A DNA stretch of 64,000 bases from Ligustrum vulgare (Eukaryota > Streptophyta > Magnoliopsida > Lamiales > Oleaceae), in NCBI GenBank assembly GCA_963555705.1, contig OY743174.1:63262234-63326233 (forward strand), in the 5' to 3' direction. Below the pieces are notes generated by a model that made no database searches, was not told the origin of the DNA, and worked only from the letters and a program-made list of their open reading frames with translations. Within the stretch, counting starts at the first letter, position 1, and the number at the start of each line of letters is the position of its first letter. The translations under genes and the position numbers were made by a program. Below, piece after piece: positions 12,601 through 25,907 of the stretch.

Positions 12601-13738
12601 GGCTTTGCAATTCTTCATTCTTGTACTCTTGTCTCCCCGCTCATCCATTACCTTTAAAATATTTTAAAGTAAATGGAGAACATCAAAAAAAAAAAATAAT
12701 AATAATAATATTGGTGATAAAATAGATAACTTCAAACACGAGACCACTATATTTGGACAATATTGATTATTGTAAACAGTTTTCAATAATGGTTATCGAT
12801 CTGCACATGAATGTACTAAAGGCTAACGTGCATCCGCTCCACAGAGAAAGATAGAGAGTGGTATGGCCTACTACATTTGTGATCAAATATTACAACATCT
12901 GGAAAATAAATATCAATTTTCTACCCAACCGGAGATGTTGTTTTCACTATAAGAGGAAATAGATTTTTTATGGCAATATATGATTAAAATTATATAAAAA
13001 AAAGCTCAAATATGTTAGGCTACTCTTAAGTGAAACCACAAAAATATAAGTTTTTCTTTAAGCATGCTTTACTTGTCAATTTAACATACCAAATATGGTA
13101 CATATGTTGCTTTTTCCTTTTTGAAAATAACAAATAAGTAGTTCCATTTAATACAATAAAAATATATTCCTATTTCCCAAATGTAACTTCACATGTGTTA
13201 AATAGCTTCTTCAGTCTACTTAAACCAATAAGCAATAGCCATAATGCATATTAGTCAATTATATTTGGTAATAGGTCTTTGTTTATAAAAGGAGAACATA
13301 AAAAAAAAAAAATTATTAGTGACAATTTAGATAACTTCAAACACGAGACCACTATGTTTTGGACAATATTGATTATTGTAAAAAGATTTCAATAATGATT
13401 ATCATAAAAAAAAAAAAGCTCAAATATGTTAGGCTACTTTTTAAGTGAAACCAAAAAATAAAAAAATAAAAATAAAAAAGTGTTTCTTTAAGTGTGGTTT
13501 ACTTGTCAATTTAACATATCAAATATGGTACAAATATTGCTTTTTCCTTTTTGAAAATAACAAATAAGTATTTTCATTTAATACAATAAAAATATATTCT
13601 ATTTTTCCAAATGTAACTTCACATGGGTATTCAGCTTCCCAAGTCAACCTCAAGTCAATAAGCAATAATCATAATGTCAATAGTAAAAGCAGAAGGTGAC
13701 ATATTAATCAATTATATTTTGTAAAAGATTTTTGTTTA

Positions 13739-15285
13739 GAGGAAATTACACTTACTCTTATTTTTAAAGATTCAAATTTATAAATGAGATCAAACATATA
13801 TAACTTCAAAAATTAAGTCTTAATTCAATTTTACAATTATAAAATTTTAAAAATATTATTATTATTATTAAATTAAAACATAAACCCCACCACCTGTCCA
13901 CCACCCACCCCAAACTTTAACCCTAATTGAATCGCCCCCTCCATTAAAATATACCGATCTCTGATTCTCTACTCATTTTATCCCCAATTCCCGGAGGAGC
14001 AGCATCAGCTTCAATGACAAAAACGAAGCGTGAGACGGTCATCGCAAAGCCCATTTTCCCTTGACAGTGAAGAAGGCAAAGATGGATGGAGAAGCAGCAT
14101 CGTGGGCGACATGTGGTTGCTGTGACGCAACATTAGGTGTGCAGTTGGTTTTGATGCTATGTGACGTTGTATCGATGTGGCGTTTTAGGTGAAAGCGGTG
14201 GTGCTTCTTCGATCTAATGGTGGTGCTGTGTGTTTTGCACGTAAGTGGTGGTGGTGGTGGTGCTGCTGTCGATGCTACTGCCTCCGACGAGAAGTGGCGG
14301 CGATGTTGGTGTTGGTGAGGGAAGGAGTGGAATTTTTGTATTGGAATTTTGAGATGTAGTCGAGTTTTGCTATTGGTGGTGGAGGTGGCTGTGGCACCAA
14401 GGCAGTGGTAGTTAGAGACTATTAAGTATGAGGAGTATGTAATTCCATAAATATGGATGTGGTGGATGGGGCTTTGGTTGATGCGATGGTGGTGGTCTGG
14501 TGGATGCGATGGTGCTGTGGTGTGCGATGATGATGGTGGTTGGTGGTGGTGATACTTTTGTATTGCAGTGTGGCAGTGAATGTTGAGTTTTTGTTTCTTT
14601 TTTGTTTTTAGTTGAGGTTGATGTTGATGTCGAGGTTCAGGTTGATGTAGTGGAGGCTAAGGTCGAGGCAGTGACGATATTCAAGTGGTACCATGGTTGT
14701 GGTCGTGGTGGTAGTGGTGAGACAATGATAGCGATGAAGTGATATTAAGACAGTTGTAGCAGTGACGTGTCGTATCATGACCTAATATTTTGATAAATGT
14801 GACTTAAAATTTTTTTGACCTAATTATTGATAAGTTGCGACTAGAAATTAAAAAAAAAATTATGACATAATAATTCGATAATTGTGATTTGAAAGATTCA
14901 TGACATAATAATTTGATAAATTGTGACCTAGAAATAAGTAGGGATCGACTATTTTAGCCCTTGTGACCTTGAAATCAGTTGTGATTTAATTTTTTATTTT
15001 TTTTATTTTTTATTGTGACCTAGAAATCAGTCCAATTTTGTAACCTATTATTTTATAATTTGTGACTTTGAAATCAATTTGTGACCTAAAAGAATTGTTT
15101 TGATGCCTAAATTACATAGTGTTGTAACTTTAATACATATAATTAATAAAATATTTTTAATTAGTTAATTTAATTTAATTAATTAATTAATTTTAATTAC
15201 AATCTGATTTTTGAAATTATACAAGTTTCATCTTAATTTTGAAATTTGAATTTATAATTACTTTATTTATGTATTTTTCCCTTTC
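13739..15285. mobile_element. 1.55-kb insertion splitting a repeat unit (class unknown)
   Basis: The 424-bp unit breaks exactly at 13738 and resumes at 15286. The pentamer gttta stands at both edges (13734-13738 and 15286-15290) as a candidate target duplication. The ends are only loosely inverted (gaggaaattacac... against the complement of the right end, gaaagggaaaaatac...). The interior has a GGT/GTG-rich part (about 14050-14760) with no sustained open frame, then an AT-rich part with repeated 'tgtgacct' motifs. It may be a non-autonomous DNA transposon carrying captured sequence. No transposase was found. Confidence 0.55.
14775..15110. repeat. Degenerate repeats of a TGTGACCTA motif
   Basis: Variants of 'tgtgacctagaaatcagt' and 'gacctaataatttgataa' recur about eight times at 25-60-bp spacing inside the insertion at 13739-15285. 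They look like subterminal or internal repeats of a DNA transposon. Confidence 0.5.
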
Positions 15286-15722
15286 GTTTATGAAAGGAGA
15301 ACAAAAAAAAAAAAATATTATTATTATTATTAGTTACAAAATAGATAACTTCAAACACGAGGTTACTATATTTTAGACAATATTGATTATTGTAAATAGT
15401 TTTCAATAATGATTATCATAAAAAAGCTCGAATATGTCAAGCTACTTTTCAAGTGAAACCACAAAAACTAATTTATGTTTTTCTTTAAGTGTGCTTTACT
15501 TGTCAATTTAACATACCAAATATGGTACAAATATTGCTTTCTCCTTTTTTAAAATAACAAATAAGTATTTCCACTTAACTTAATAAAAATATATTCTTTT
15601 TTCCCAAATAACTTCATATGGTTAAATAGCTCCTCCAGTCTACCTCAAGCTAATAGACAATAGCTATAATATCAACCAATTATATTTGATAAAAGATTTT
15701 TGTTTATAAAAAGAGAACATCA

Positions 15723-15725
<3 letters not shown>

Positions 15726-15753
<28 letters not shown>
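15726..15753. repeat. (AT)n microsatellite
   Basis: An uninterrupted run of 14 AT dinucleotides sits inside a unit of the 424-bp array. Confidence 0.95.
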
Positions 15754-15756
<3 letters not shown>

Positions 15757-16837
15757 TGACAAAATAGATAACTTCAAACACGAGACCACTATGTTTTGGA
15801 CAATATTGATTATTGTAAACAGTTTTCAATAATTATTATCGTAAAAATGCTCAAATATTTTACGCTACTTTTTAAATGTAACCACAAAAAATAATTTCAG
15901 TTTTTCTTTAAGTGTCCTTTACTTGTCAATTAACATACCAAGTATGGTACAAATATTGCTTTTTCATTTTTGGAAATAACAAATAAGTATTTCCATTTAA
16001 GACAATAAAATATATTCTATTTTCCCAAATGTGACTTCACATGGGTTGAATAGTAAAGGTCTACCTCAAGCCAATAGACAATAGCCATAATGCCAATAGC
16101 AAAAGCAGACGGTGACATATTTAGTCAATTATATTTGGTGAAATGTTTTTGTTTATAAAAAGAGAACATAAAAAATTTATTAGTGACAAAATAATATCTT
16201 CAAACACGACACCACTATATTTTGGACAATATTGATTATTGTAAACAGTTTTAAATAATGTTTACCACAAAAATCTCAAATATGTTAGGCTGCTTTTTAA
16301 GTGAAACCACGAAAAATAATTTAAGTTTTTAAGTGTGCTTTACTTGTCAATTTAACATACCAAATAGGGTACAAATATTGCTTTTTTTCTCTTTGAAAAT
16401 AACAAATAAGTATTTCCATTTAATACAATAAAAATGAAAATATATTCTCTTTTCCCAAATGTAACTTCACATGGGTTGAATAGCTTCTCCAATCTACCTC
16501 AGGTCAATAGGCAATAGCCACAATACTAATAACACAAGCAGACGGTATATTTGGTAAAAAGTTTTTATTTATAAACAAAGAATGTAATATTTTTGAGATA
16601 AAATATGTTATTTAAAAATGATTTGAGGAAACCTGTGTAGTTAAAAAGTGATTTGAAAAAATGTGTTTATGAATTTGTTTATAATCCTTTTTTTCAATGA
16701 CAAAATAAATAAATTAAACAACTACCACTATGTTTTGACTTTTGAACGATGTTGGTTTGTGTAAATTGTTTTTATTATTGATTATCATAAGTGCTTAAAA
16801 TTAAGTTTAAGCTAAGCTACTTTAAAGTGAAATCATA

Positions 16838-17042
16838 GTCTACGAAGGAGAGTTGAATTGAAGTAGACTTCCTGCCTTGTAGCATACAAATATAGAAATG
16901 CTTCTGAAGCTTCAATTAATTAAGAATTTCCCAACGTAAAAATGGAAATTTTCTGTGTCCTTGTTTTCCAGTTCCCAACAATTTGCAGCTATTCATATTC
17001 CATGTTAAATCACAATTCACCTTTCAGAATTCTCCTCCGAAC
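16838..17042 (+). promoter_or_regulatory. 5' flank / 5' UTR of the CLSY pseudogene
   Basis: This non-repeated stretch between the repeat array and the pseudogene ATG is the segment duplicated at 4255-4560. Its conservation in the two places and its position suggest promoter and 5' UTR sequence. No single TATA box or start site could be fixed. Confidence 0.4.
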
Positions 17043-20000
17043 ATGGCAGGAGAGATGCATGGCGGTAGTCCATCTTCGAGTTGTGTAGCCAAGCAAACCA
17101 GAAGACAGTGGGAAATGTTCTATAGAAACTGGCACAATAAGGTGAAAAAGAAAAGGGCTGGAGAAAGTTCTGGTAATGGACGTAAAGGTAAGCTGGGTGT
17201 GATCACTACAAGTGGTGTGGGTAATAAAGAAGGTTCATACTCGGTGAATCCTGAAAATGATGAGATTTCTAGGGAAAACCATGTGAGAAGGACAGTGGAC
17301 AGATCTCATGAAGGTTCTGGGTCAAAGATTATTAGGAAAAAGGCTGATGAAATGGGCGGTGGTATAAGTGGAAAGAGAAAATTGGATGGAGTTAAAGTTA
17401 AAAATAAAGATGTTGATGATCTAACTGAAGTTAAATATATGGGTGAAAGGGTTTGTCTCAACTGGCTCCTGTTCGAAATCCTGGTTGATTCCAAATGAAG
17501 GGAGTGTTTCTTGCAAGAAATGCGGGTTTCATAATGTTTGTACCATAGTTGTAGATGCCATAGTTACTGTCAATGATGAGGAAAACAGTGGAGTAAGAAG
17601 TAGAGGAAGACCATGAAATGAACCTTTGAACAAGGGGAATGAAGCATCTTTACGTACTTTAGTTAGTTTAGGGAAGTCCGTGGTGTTTGTTGATTCAGAA
17701 GACTCAGAGGAGTCAATGGATTCAGAAGGATCATGTGATGATTATTCTGATGAGGACTATGAAGCCAGCAGTGAAGAGGATTCTGATGAGGTCTATGAAG
17801 CCAATCTTTGTTCAAGCTCTGGCAACTCCGACATTTCAAATTGCTGCAGTGAAGAAACGTATTTTGATAACTTTGTAGGTGATCCAATTGAAAAGAAGGA
17901 GTAAACAGTTTTCGGTCATTCGTTGATCTCTAACTCTTCGGATTCACTGAGCTCCAATTTTAACCAACAAACGGAGGATGATCATTTTTTTGGTAATGAT
18001 GATGTGAGCAGCGCTGGAGCAGAAGAAAAAGAGCAATCACATTCTTTGATTTCTAGCAGTTCAGATGATTTGGATTCATTGATCTCTGATGTTAATTACG
18101 AGGGCAGTGCCAGTGCCGGTCAAACACTTGTTGAACATTCATTGACCTCTGATGTTAATTATATGGACAGTGTCGGTCGGTCATTCTTTGAGCTCTAGCG
18201 ATTCAGATTCATTGAGCTCTGATGTTAAATATGTAGGCAGTAGCAGTCATCAGGAAGAAAAGGAGTGCCACCAGTCATTGAACTCTGGTGATTTTGATGT
18301 TTTAAATCAGTGCAGTGGCGTTAATGAAGAAAAAGATGATGATGCATATTGTAATAACCAAGGGGCCAGCCCATTGAAAATGAAGGTTGATCAGACAGGC
18401 ATTTCTACTTGAACTAAGCCAAGCTTGAAAATAAAGTATGAACCATATTCGAAGGATGGTTCTCAGGAAGATGAAGATGGGACTGATACTGTGAAATTAA
18501 GCAAGGAAGACCATGCATTGGCAGGTACGAAAAGACCATATTCAAATGATGGTCATGTGGACGATTCTAAGAAAGAAAGAGATGGCATTGATGCTATGAA
18601 ATCTTGCGAGGAAGAGAAAAGGCTTCAACTTGAAATTTTCAGTCGCCTAGTTCCTGTCTCCAACACTTCACTGGATGTGGAGTCTAAATCTAAATCATCA
18701 ACAAAGAAGGATAGCCATAGCCACAATGCTAAATTTGTGCAAACAACAGGTGGTCAGAAAGGTACAAGGAAGGCGAGGACATTTGACAAGGTGAAGACAG
18801 GTGCACCAACAAATCTTGGCTCGTTTGATTCCATAGAGAAGGAAGCTGATGAATCCACACCTGGTAAGAAGAAGACTGACGCAGGAAGAAATCACTTGAA
18901 GGTGTCAGTTGATTCCATAGAGAAGGAAGCAAGTGGCGAGAAAAAAACTAATGAAGTAATCAAGATGTTGGTAGATTTAATAGAGAAGGAAGCAGATGGA
19001 CCCTGCAGGGAAAATAGGAATCCAAATTCCTTGCCATTGAAATTCAGGTTCGAGGATAAGGAGCCATCTCCACCAGAGAAATCAGAATGGGAGAAAGAAG
19101 TTGAATCTCTTTTCTGTGATTTGAATATGGGACGCAGGGAAATTGAGCCTGGCCGCACAAATCCTTCCATGGTAGTTCCAACCCTTTCTTCATTTGATTT
19201 TTGCGTTACTTATTATCTTGCTATTTATCTAATAGCCTAACTGGCCGGTACTAATTTGCCTTGTTGATCCGCAGGTTTGTGAAAACAATGACGACGAGTC
19301 TGATATTGACAGTACTCCAGCAGCTCAGTGTCGTCGAGGGGAGCATGATCCAGTTCTTGATGAACAGACAGGAATTAAATGCAAATATTGTTCTATCGTT
19401 CTCCTAGAAATTGAAGATATCCTACCACCTTTTGTAAGTAATGAAGTTGGCCATTTAGCTTTATAAGAATCCCTTCTCACCATTTACAACAATGAATACA
19501 ATTTACTAATTTCTCTGCATTTACTTGTAAGTAAATTATTTATGCTTTTCCAAGTTGTCAGCTTAATTTGGTTTACACTGTTGCACCTTGTATCTTGTGC
19601 AGTATACGTCACCTTCCGGGAGACAGGACAAGAGAGAATTTGGTGAATCACGTAACCATAGCTTTGATGAGATTCGGTTTCAGGACACAATCCCCAGTTC
19701 CTCGTCCATTTACGAAACAGGCTGGGATTGGAGTTTGATTCCTAACACTCTACAAGGAATGTATCCTCATCAACAGCAAGGATTTAAATTTATGTGGAAA
19801 AACATATCTAGGGATGGTAACGGTGCATTATTTCACATGCCCCTGGTACAAGCAAAACCCGACTGACTATAGTGTTTCTCCAAGCATTCATGAACAAGAA
19901 TCCGAAATGTCGACCAATTATAATAGCTCCCGTGGCATGCTCCTAACATGGGAAGGTGAATTCCGAAAGTGTGGTTTTAATATACCTTTTTACAATTTGA

Positions 20001-21271
20001 ATAAACTGGAGTTATCCGAGGAGGAAAATGCTGGGAAGTAGGTTCTGACTGGAGGATTCGGGATCGCATTCGTTTCGTTAAGGTGATATCTTGGTTGAGG
20101 AGTAAGAGTATCCTAGGAGTGAGCTACCCGCTGTTTGAGAAGCTTGCTGGAGAGCATAAGCATGATCAAATCAGGGAATTCCTGCTTAATAAACATGGAC
20201 TTTTAGTGCTTGATGAAGGGCACACCCCTCACAGTGACCAAAGTCTTACGTGGAAGGCTTTGACCAATGTTGCAACAAACCGGCGCATAATGTTATCTGG
20301 TACTCCTTTCCAGAACAATTTCGAGGAGCTTTACAATACACTCTGCCTAGTGAATCCATTGTTCGCTAATCGGATGGATGAAATTCATCAATGGGGCAGG
20401 AAAACGATCGATAGAACTCATAGAAAACGGGGAACTTTGACCAAGTTCCTTAGTGAAACTACAAATGATCAATTTTTGAAGCTTTGAACCATGATTGATT
20501 CATTCGTGGATTGAGGGATTCTCTGGTTTTCCTGTGGCCGGCTGACCTGCAAAAGTCCCTGCTGCAAATCGCTTCAAAAGGAAAGCCATTTTTTCAAGAA
20601 GTCTGTTTGGCGTCCTTGATCTCCGTCCACCCTTCATTGGTGGCTGAACAGGAAATGTTCTCTGCTTATAAGAGTGAAATTGAATCAAGAATTGATGGTG
20701 GAGTAAAAACAAAGTTCGTCACTAAACTAGCATGGCTAGCTGATGCACTTGGTGAGAGGGTTTTTAGTCTTCAGTCACTTCATCGATCCTTTAGTCTTCA
20801 TCAAGCAGCAACTTCAGTCTCAGTTATCCTGGAAAGAAGGGAGGGAAGTACTTTACATGGATGGGAAGCTTGAAGAGAATCAATGCCAATATTCCATCAA
20901 TTCTTTCAACGACGAATCGAGCGAAGCTAAGGTTCTTCTTGCATCACAAAAAGCTTGTTCTGAAGGTATAAACTTGGTTGGGGATTCAAGAGTTGTATTG
21001 CTGGAAGTTGAAAGGCAAGCCATAAGCCGCGCATACAGGCTTGGTCAGAAAAAGGTTGTGCATGTATATCGACTCATCACATCTGGAATTGTAGAGGTGC
21101 AAAAATATGCATTCCAAGCTCATAAAGATCGCATATCGCAACTGATATTTTCTCCTACAGATGAACCCACTCGCCATAGTGAGACGTCAAAGACTGTATC
21201 TGAAGCTAAAGTGTTTGAAGCATTGGTTGATGACAAAAGTTTAAGCCACATTTTTGAAAAGATAATTCATC

Positions 21272-21803
21272 TGTTGAAAAATGGAGCTAAATGTGGAAAA
21301 TAAAGCCAACTTTGTTGAAATTGGCAAGCCACCATTAATAGTCCATGTTCACACCTATTTGGTAAGACATCATTAGCCTACAATCCTCATATGTTCACAC
21401 CTATTTTATTCCTTCCATTTTTGATTCTTTGTCCAAACTTTCCCTATAAATAGAGGGCAAAACCTCAATGAAAAATACACCACCAAAAACCACAACATAG
21501 AGTCTTCTTGTGTAGAAGAGTAACACAATCAAGAGGTGTTCACAAAATAGAGAAAAAAGTGAGTTGGAGAGAATAGCCTTTGCATAGGCAGATAAAAATA
21601 CAGTGTAGTATTTTTGTACTCCTCATTTTTCGAGTTAGTGAAATATATTGGTGTGGGTCCGTGGACGTAGGCAAATTGCTGAACCACGTAAATCTTTGTG
21701 TTTCGTATTTGCATTTTATTTTTGCGTATTTATATTTTCTCAGTCCAATTTATTTGTGTCACATCGATCCTGGGCGGGATTAGTTGCGTCCTAATTCCCA
21801 ACA
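21272..21803 (+). repeat. 5' LTR of copia element A
   Basis: The LTR has a TATA box (TATAAATA) at 21445-21452. U3 carries a 14-bp direct repeat, gttcacacctattt, at 21347-21360 and 21393-21406. From roughly the block 'cacaaaatagagaaaaaagtg' onward (R-U5) it is nearly identical to element B, while the U3 before the TATA box is essentially unrelated. Confidence 0.95.
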
Positions 21804-21805
21804 AT

Positions 21806-21817
21806 TGGTATCAGAGC
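21806..21817 (+). other. Primer-binding site of copia element A
   Basis: TGGTATCAGAGC, two bases after the LTR end, is the standard plant copia complement of the initiator methionine tRNA 3' end, used to prime minus-strand DNA synthesis. Confidence 0.9.
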
Positions 21818-21930
21818 TTTGGCTCATTGAGATCTTTTGAAATTCTTAGTATGCTCTGTGGTTACAGCTTTGACTGATCTTCCACATCAGAAAAGATTTC
21901 TTTAGACTGTTTTGTGATTGAGTGTGAACA

Positions 21931-24900
21931 ATGTCGACAGATGAGAAAATATCCAAAATTGACAAATTTGATGGTTCAAATTTTGGATTTTGGAAAATGC
22001 AAATGGAGGACTATCTGTACCAAAAGGATCTATACAAGCCACTAAAAGAAAAAGCCAGAAGATATAAGTCAGGGGGATTGGGAGTTGCTTGATCGAAAAG
22101 CACTCGGCACAATCAGGCTGACGTTGTCAAAGTCAGTGGCCTTCAACATAAAAAATGAGAAGACGACAGAGTCTCTCATGGCAGCCCTTTCTAGCATGTA
22201 CGAACAGCCATCTGCAGCAAATAAAGTCCACTTAATTAAAAAGCTGTTCAATATGAAGATGGCCGAAGGCGGAAGATTTGGGGAGCACCTAAATGAATTC
22301 AATGAAGTGACGGACCAGCTAAACACAGTCGAAATCACTTTTAGTGATGAAGTTCGAGCTCTGTTAATTCTTGGGCAGTTGCCAGACAGCTGGAATGGTA
22401 CAGTCACAGCAATTAGTGGCTCTTCCGGAAAGTCAAAATTGAAGTTCGATGATGTCGTAAGCATGATCTTAACGGAGGAGATCAGACGACAATCAGAAGG
22501 TGCCTCAACTTCAGGATCGGCGTTGAACGTGGAAAGCAGAGGCAGAAATTCTAACAGAGGAAATGGGCGGGGCAATGGCAAATTCAGAAGTGGCAGATCG
22601 AGGTCCAGAAATCCAAACAATTCCAACAAGACAAAGGTTGTGGAATGTTGGAAGTGTGGTAAGACCGGTCATTACAAAAACCAGTGTCCAACACCTCCAA
22701 AAGAAAAGGAGGACAGGACAGAAGTCAATGTTGTGGAAGAGGAAGCGGACGATGCTTTGATATGCTCTTTGGAGAGAAAAACGGAATACTGGGTGATTGA
22801 TTCCGGAGCATCTTTTCATGCTACCTCAAACAAGGAGTTTTTTGTAAACTATACGCGGGGTGATTTTGGTAGAGTCTATCTCGGTAATGATCAACCGTGT
22901 GACGTGGTCGGAAAGGGTGATGTACAGATCAAGATCAATGGATCTGTGTGGAAGCTGAAGGACGTGAGACATATTCCAGAATTGAGGAAGAACTTGATCT
23001 CCGTCAAGCAATTGTCGGGAGAAGGACATGTCACCACCTTCTCTGGTGATAACTGGAAGATCACCAAGGGCGCCATGATTATCGCTCGAGGCAAGGATAC
23101 TGGCACCCTCTACACAACGGCGGATTCCTGTGTGACAATTGCAGTTGCTGAAAGCAAGGAGGGCCCAAACTTGTGGCACCAGAGACTTGGGCATATGAGT
23201 CAGAAGGGACTCAAGTATATGCATGCAAAGGGGAAACTACCAGAGCTTCAGTCTACTAATATAGACTTATGCGAGAGTTGCATTTTCGGGAAGCAGACCA
23301 GGGTGAGTTTCAACACTAGTGGCAGAACTCGGAAGCAAGAGAAACTTGAGTTAGTCCACACAGACGTCTGGGGACCAACCGCAGTTTCATCTATTGGCGG
23401 AAAGTCATACTTTGTGACTTTCATTGATGACCACTCGAGAAAAGTGTGGGTTTATTTCTTGAGACACAAGTCCGAAGTATTCGATGTGTTCAAGAAGTGG
23501 AAAGCCATGGTGGAAAATGAAACACGATTGCGAGTAAAGAAGCTTAGGTCCGATAACGGAGGAGAATATACGGATATGGCGTTCAAGAAGTTCTGTTACC
23601 AGAATGGCATCAAAATGGAGAGAACGTTGCCAGGGACTCCACAGCAAAATGGAGTTGCAGAACGTATGAACCGGACATTAACGGAGAGAGCCAGAAGCAT
23701 GAGGTTACATGCAGGCTTGCCCAAACAGTTTTGGGCAGAAGCAGTCAACACAGCGGTGTACTTGATCAATCGAGGACCCTCGGTACCGTTGGAGTACAGG
23801 ATACCGGAGGAAGTATGGAGCAGAAAAGAAATAAAACTTTCCCACTTGAAAGTTTTTGGATGTGTCGCATATGCACATATTAGTGATCAGGCAAGGGGCA
23901 AGTTAGACCCCAAATCACTAAAGTGCACATTCATTGGATATGGCGGAGATGAGTTCGGCTACCGCTTATGGGATGACCAGAACAGAAAGGTCATCAGAAG
24001 CAGGGATGTCATATTCAACGAGAAGGTTATGTACAAGGACAGAAATGCAGTGCAGTCCGATGACATAGTACATGATGATCCAACATATGTTGAGTTGGAT
24101 GATGCTCCAGAAAGTAGTACGTCGCAGCAGACAGAGGAGGATCTGCAGTTACAGGAGCCTGTTCTAGAGACTGATGCATCACAGTCTCCAGTCCCTGTTC
24201 TTAGAAGGTCAACCAGACCTCATGTTCCAAATAGAAAGTACATGAGCTACATGTTACTTACTGATGCAGGTGAACCTGAATGCTATCATGAGGCATGTCA
24301 GGTCGGTGATTCTGGCAAGTGGGAGTTTGCAATGAAAGATGAGATAAAGTCTCTCATCTCTAACCAGACGTGGGAACTAGCTGAGTTACCTATAGGAAAG
24401 AGAGCTCTACACAATAAGTGGGTGTACAGAATCAAGGAGGAACATGATGGATCAAAGAGATACAAGGCGAGGTTGGTGGTCAAAGGTTTCCAGCAGAAAG
24501 AAGGAATTGACTACACGGAAATATTTTCGCCAATTGTGAAGCTGACAACAATCAGATCAGTCTTGAGTATTGTTGCAGCAGAGGGTTTGCACTTGGAGCA
24601 GTTAGATGTGAAAACTGCTTTCCTCCATGGTGAGGAGGAAATATATATGCAACAGCCAGAAGGCTTCTCAGTCAAAGGAAAGGAGAAGCTCGTTTGCAAA
24701 TTGAAGAAGAGCCTATATGGCTTAAAGCAAGCCCCGAGACAGTGGTACAAGAAGTTCGACGGATTTATGCAGAAAAATGGCTACTTCAAATGTAATGCTG
24801 ACCATTGTTGCTACTTCAGGAGATTCGAGTCCAGTTATATAATTTTGCTACTTTATGTCGATGATATGTTAGTAGCAGGCTCAGGTATGGACGAAATCAA

Positions 24901-25816
24901 GAAGTTAAAGATGCAGCTGTCAGCAGAATTCGAAATGAAGGACTTGGGTGCAGCGAAGCAGATTCTCGGAATGAGGATTTTCAGAGATAAGCATAAGGGT
25001 ATCTTGCAGTTATCTCAGGCCAAGTACATTAGTCAAGTTCTGCAGAGATTTAACATGTGCAGTGCGAAGGCTGTCAGCACGCCACTAGCTAATCACTTCC
25101 GTCTATCTAGTGATCAGAGTCCTAAGACAGAGGACGAGATAAACTTCATGGCTAAAATACCATATGCCTCAGCCATTGGAAGTTTGATGTATGCCATGGT
25201 TTGTACCAGACCAGATATTGCTCATGCAGTGGGAGTTGTGAGCAGGTTTATGGCAAATCCAGGAAAGCAGCATTGGGAAGCAGTAAAGTGGATATTAAGA
25301 TATCTACGGGGAACTACTGATAGATGCTTATGCTTTGGACGAGGCGAGGTGGCTCTACAAGGTTTTGTAGATGCAGATTTTGCTGGTGAGGTAGATCGCA
25401 GAAGGAGCACTACTGGTTATGTTTTCACAGTAGGTACTACTGCAGTTAGCTGGATTTCGCAGATACAGAAGATTGTTGCTCTATCCACTACAGAAGCAGA
25501 GTACGTGGCAGTAACCGAGGCTAGCAAAGAAATGATCTGGTTACAGGGTTTGTTGGCAGAATTGGGATTCAGTCAGGAGAAGAATGTTTTGCACAGTGAT
25601 AGTCAGAGTGCGATACATCTGGCAAAGAATTCAGCATTTCATTCTAGAACCAAGCACATTGGACTCCGTTATCACTTCATCAGGTCTCTTCTAGAGGATG
25701 AAGTATTAACACTAGAGAAGATCCAGGGTAGCAAGAACCCAGCCGACATGATGACCAAGACAGTAACAAAGGAAAAATTGGAGCTGTGCTCAGCTTCAAT
25801 TGGTCTTCTGAAGTGA
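21931..25816 (+). pseudogene. Copia gag-pol of element A, frameshifted in gag
   Basis: The equivalent of element B's start ATG is at 21931. About 40 codons later a run of five A (22046-22051, where element B has four) shifts the frame and stops translation early. The rest (from about 22079) stays open for over 1,240 codons to TGA 25814-25816. It shows the zinc knuckle CWKCGKTGHYKNQC, protease VIDSGASFH, GAG-pre-integrase, the integrase D-D-E residues, RT with YVDD, and RNase H LSTTEAEY. RT has lost two codons in the segment reading LHGDLEEE in element B (here LHGEEE). The copy could still be mobilised in trans because its LTRs, primer site and purine tract are intact. Confidence 0.92.
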
Positions 25817-25907
25817 AGACAAAGGAAATGACTCACACCATATTTCACAAGGAGTTGCAAGAAGGAGATATCTCAGGGGAAGCCACATTTGTCCCCAAGT
25901 GGGAGAT

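Larger units (their letters stand above)
12668..16575 (+). repeat. Tandem array of ~424-bp AT-rich units
   Basis: The landmark 'gataacttcaaacacgag' and its variants recur near 12726, 13328, 15343, 15766 and 16195. Each is followed in fixed order by 'caatattgattattgtaaa', 'cttgtcaatttaacatacc', 'aacaaataagtatttccat' and 'agcagacggtgacat' blocks. The last three copies are spaced close to 424 bp. The first carries an extra block of about 190 bp (12796-12985). The second is separated from the third by the insertion at 13739-15285. A decayed sixth unit (16690-16830) runs into the 5' flank of the CLSY pseudogene. No coding potential was seen. Confidence 0.85.

Noticed and set aside
13880..14760. 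Candidate gene in the GGT/GTG-rich patch
   Set aside because: No sustained open frame on either strand. The apparent codon pattern is low-complexity repetition.
22069..25860. Several minus-strand open frames of 60-190 codons over copia A
   Set aside because: They are antisense shadows of gag-pol, recur at the same places in element B, and carry no domains.
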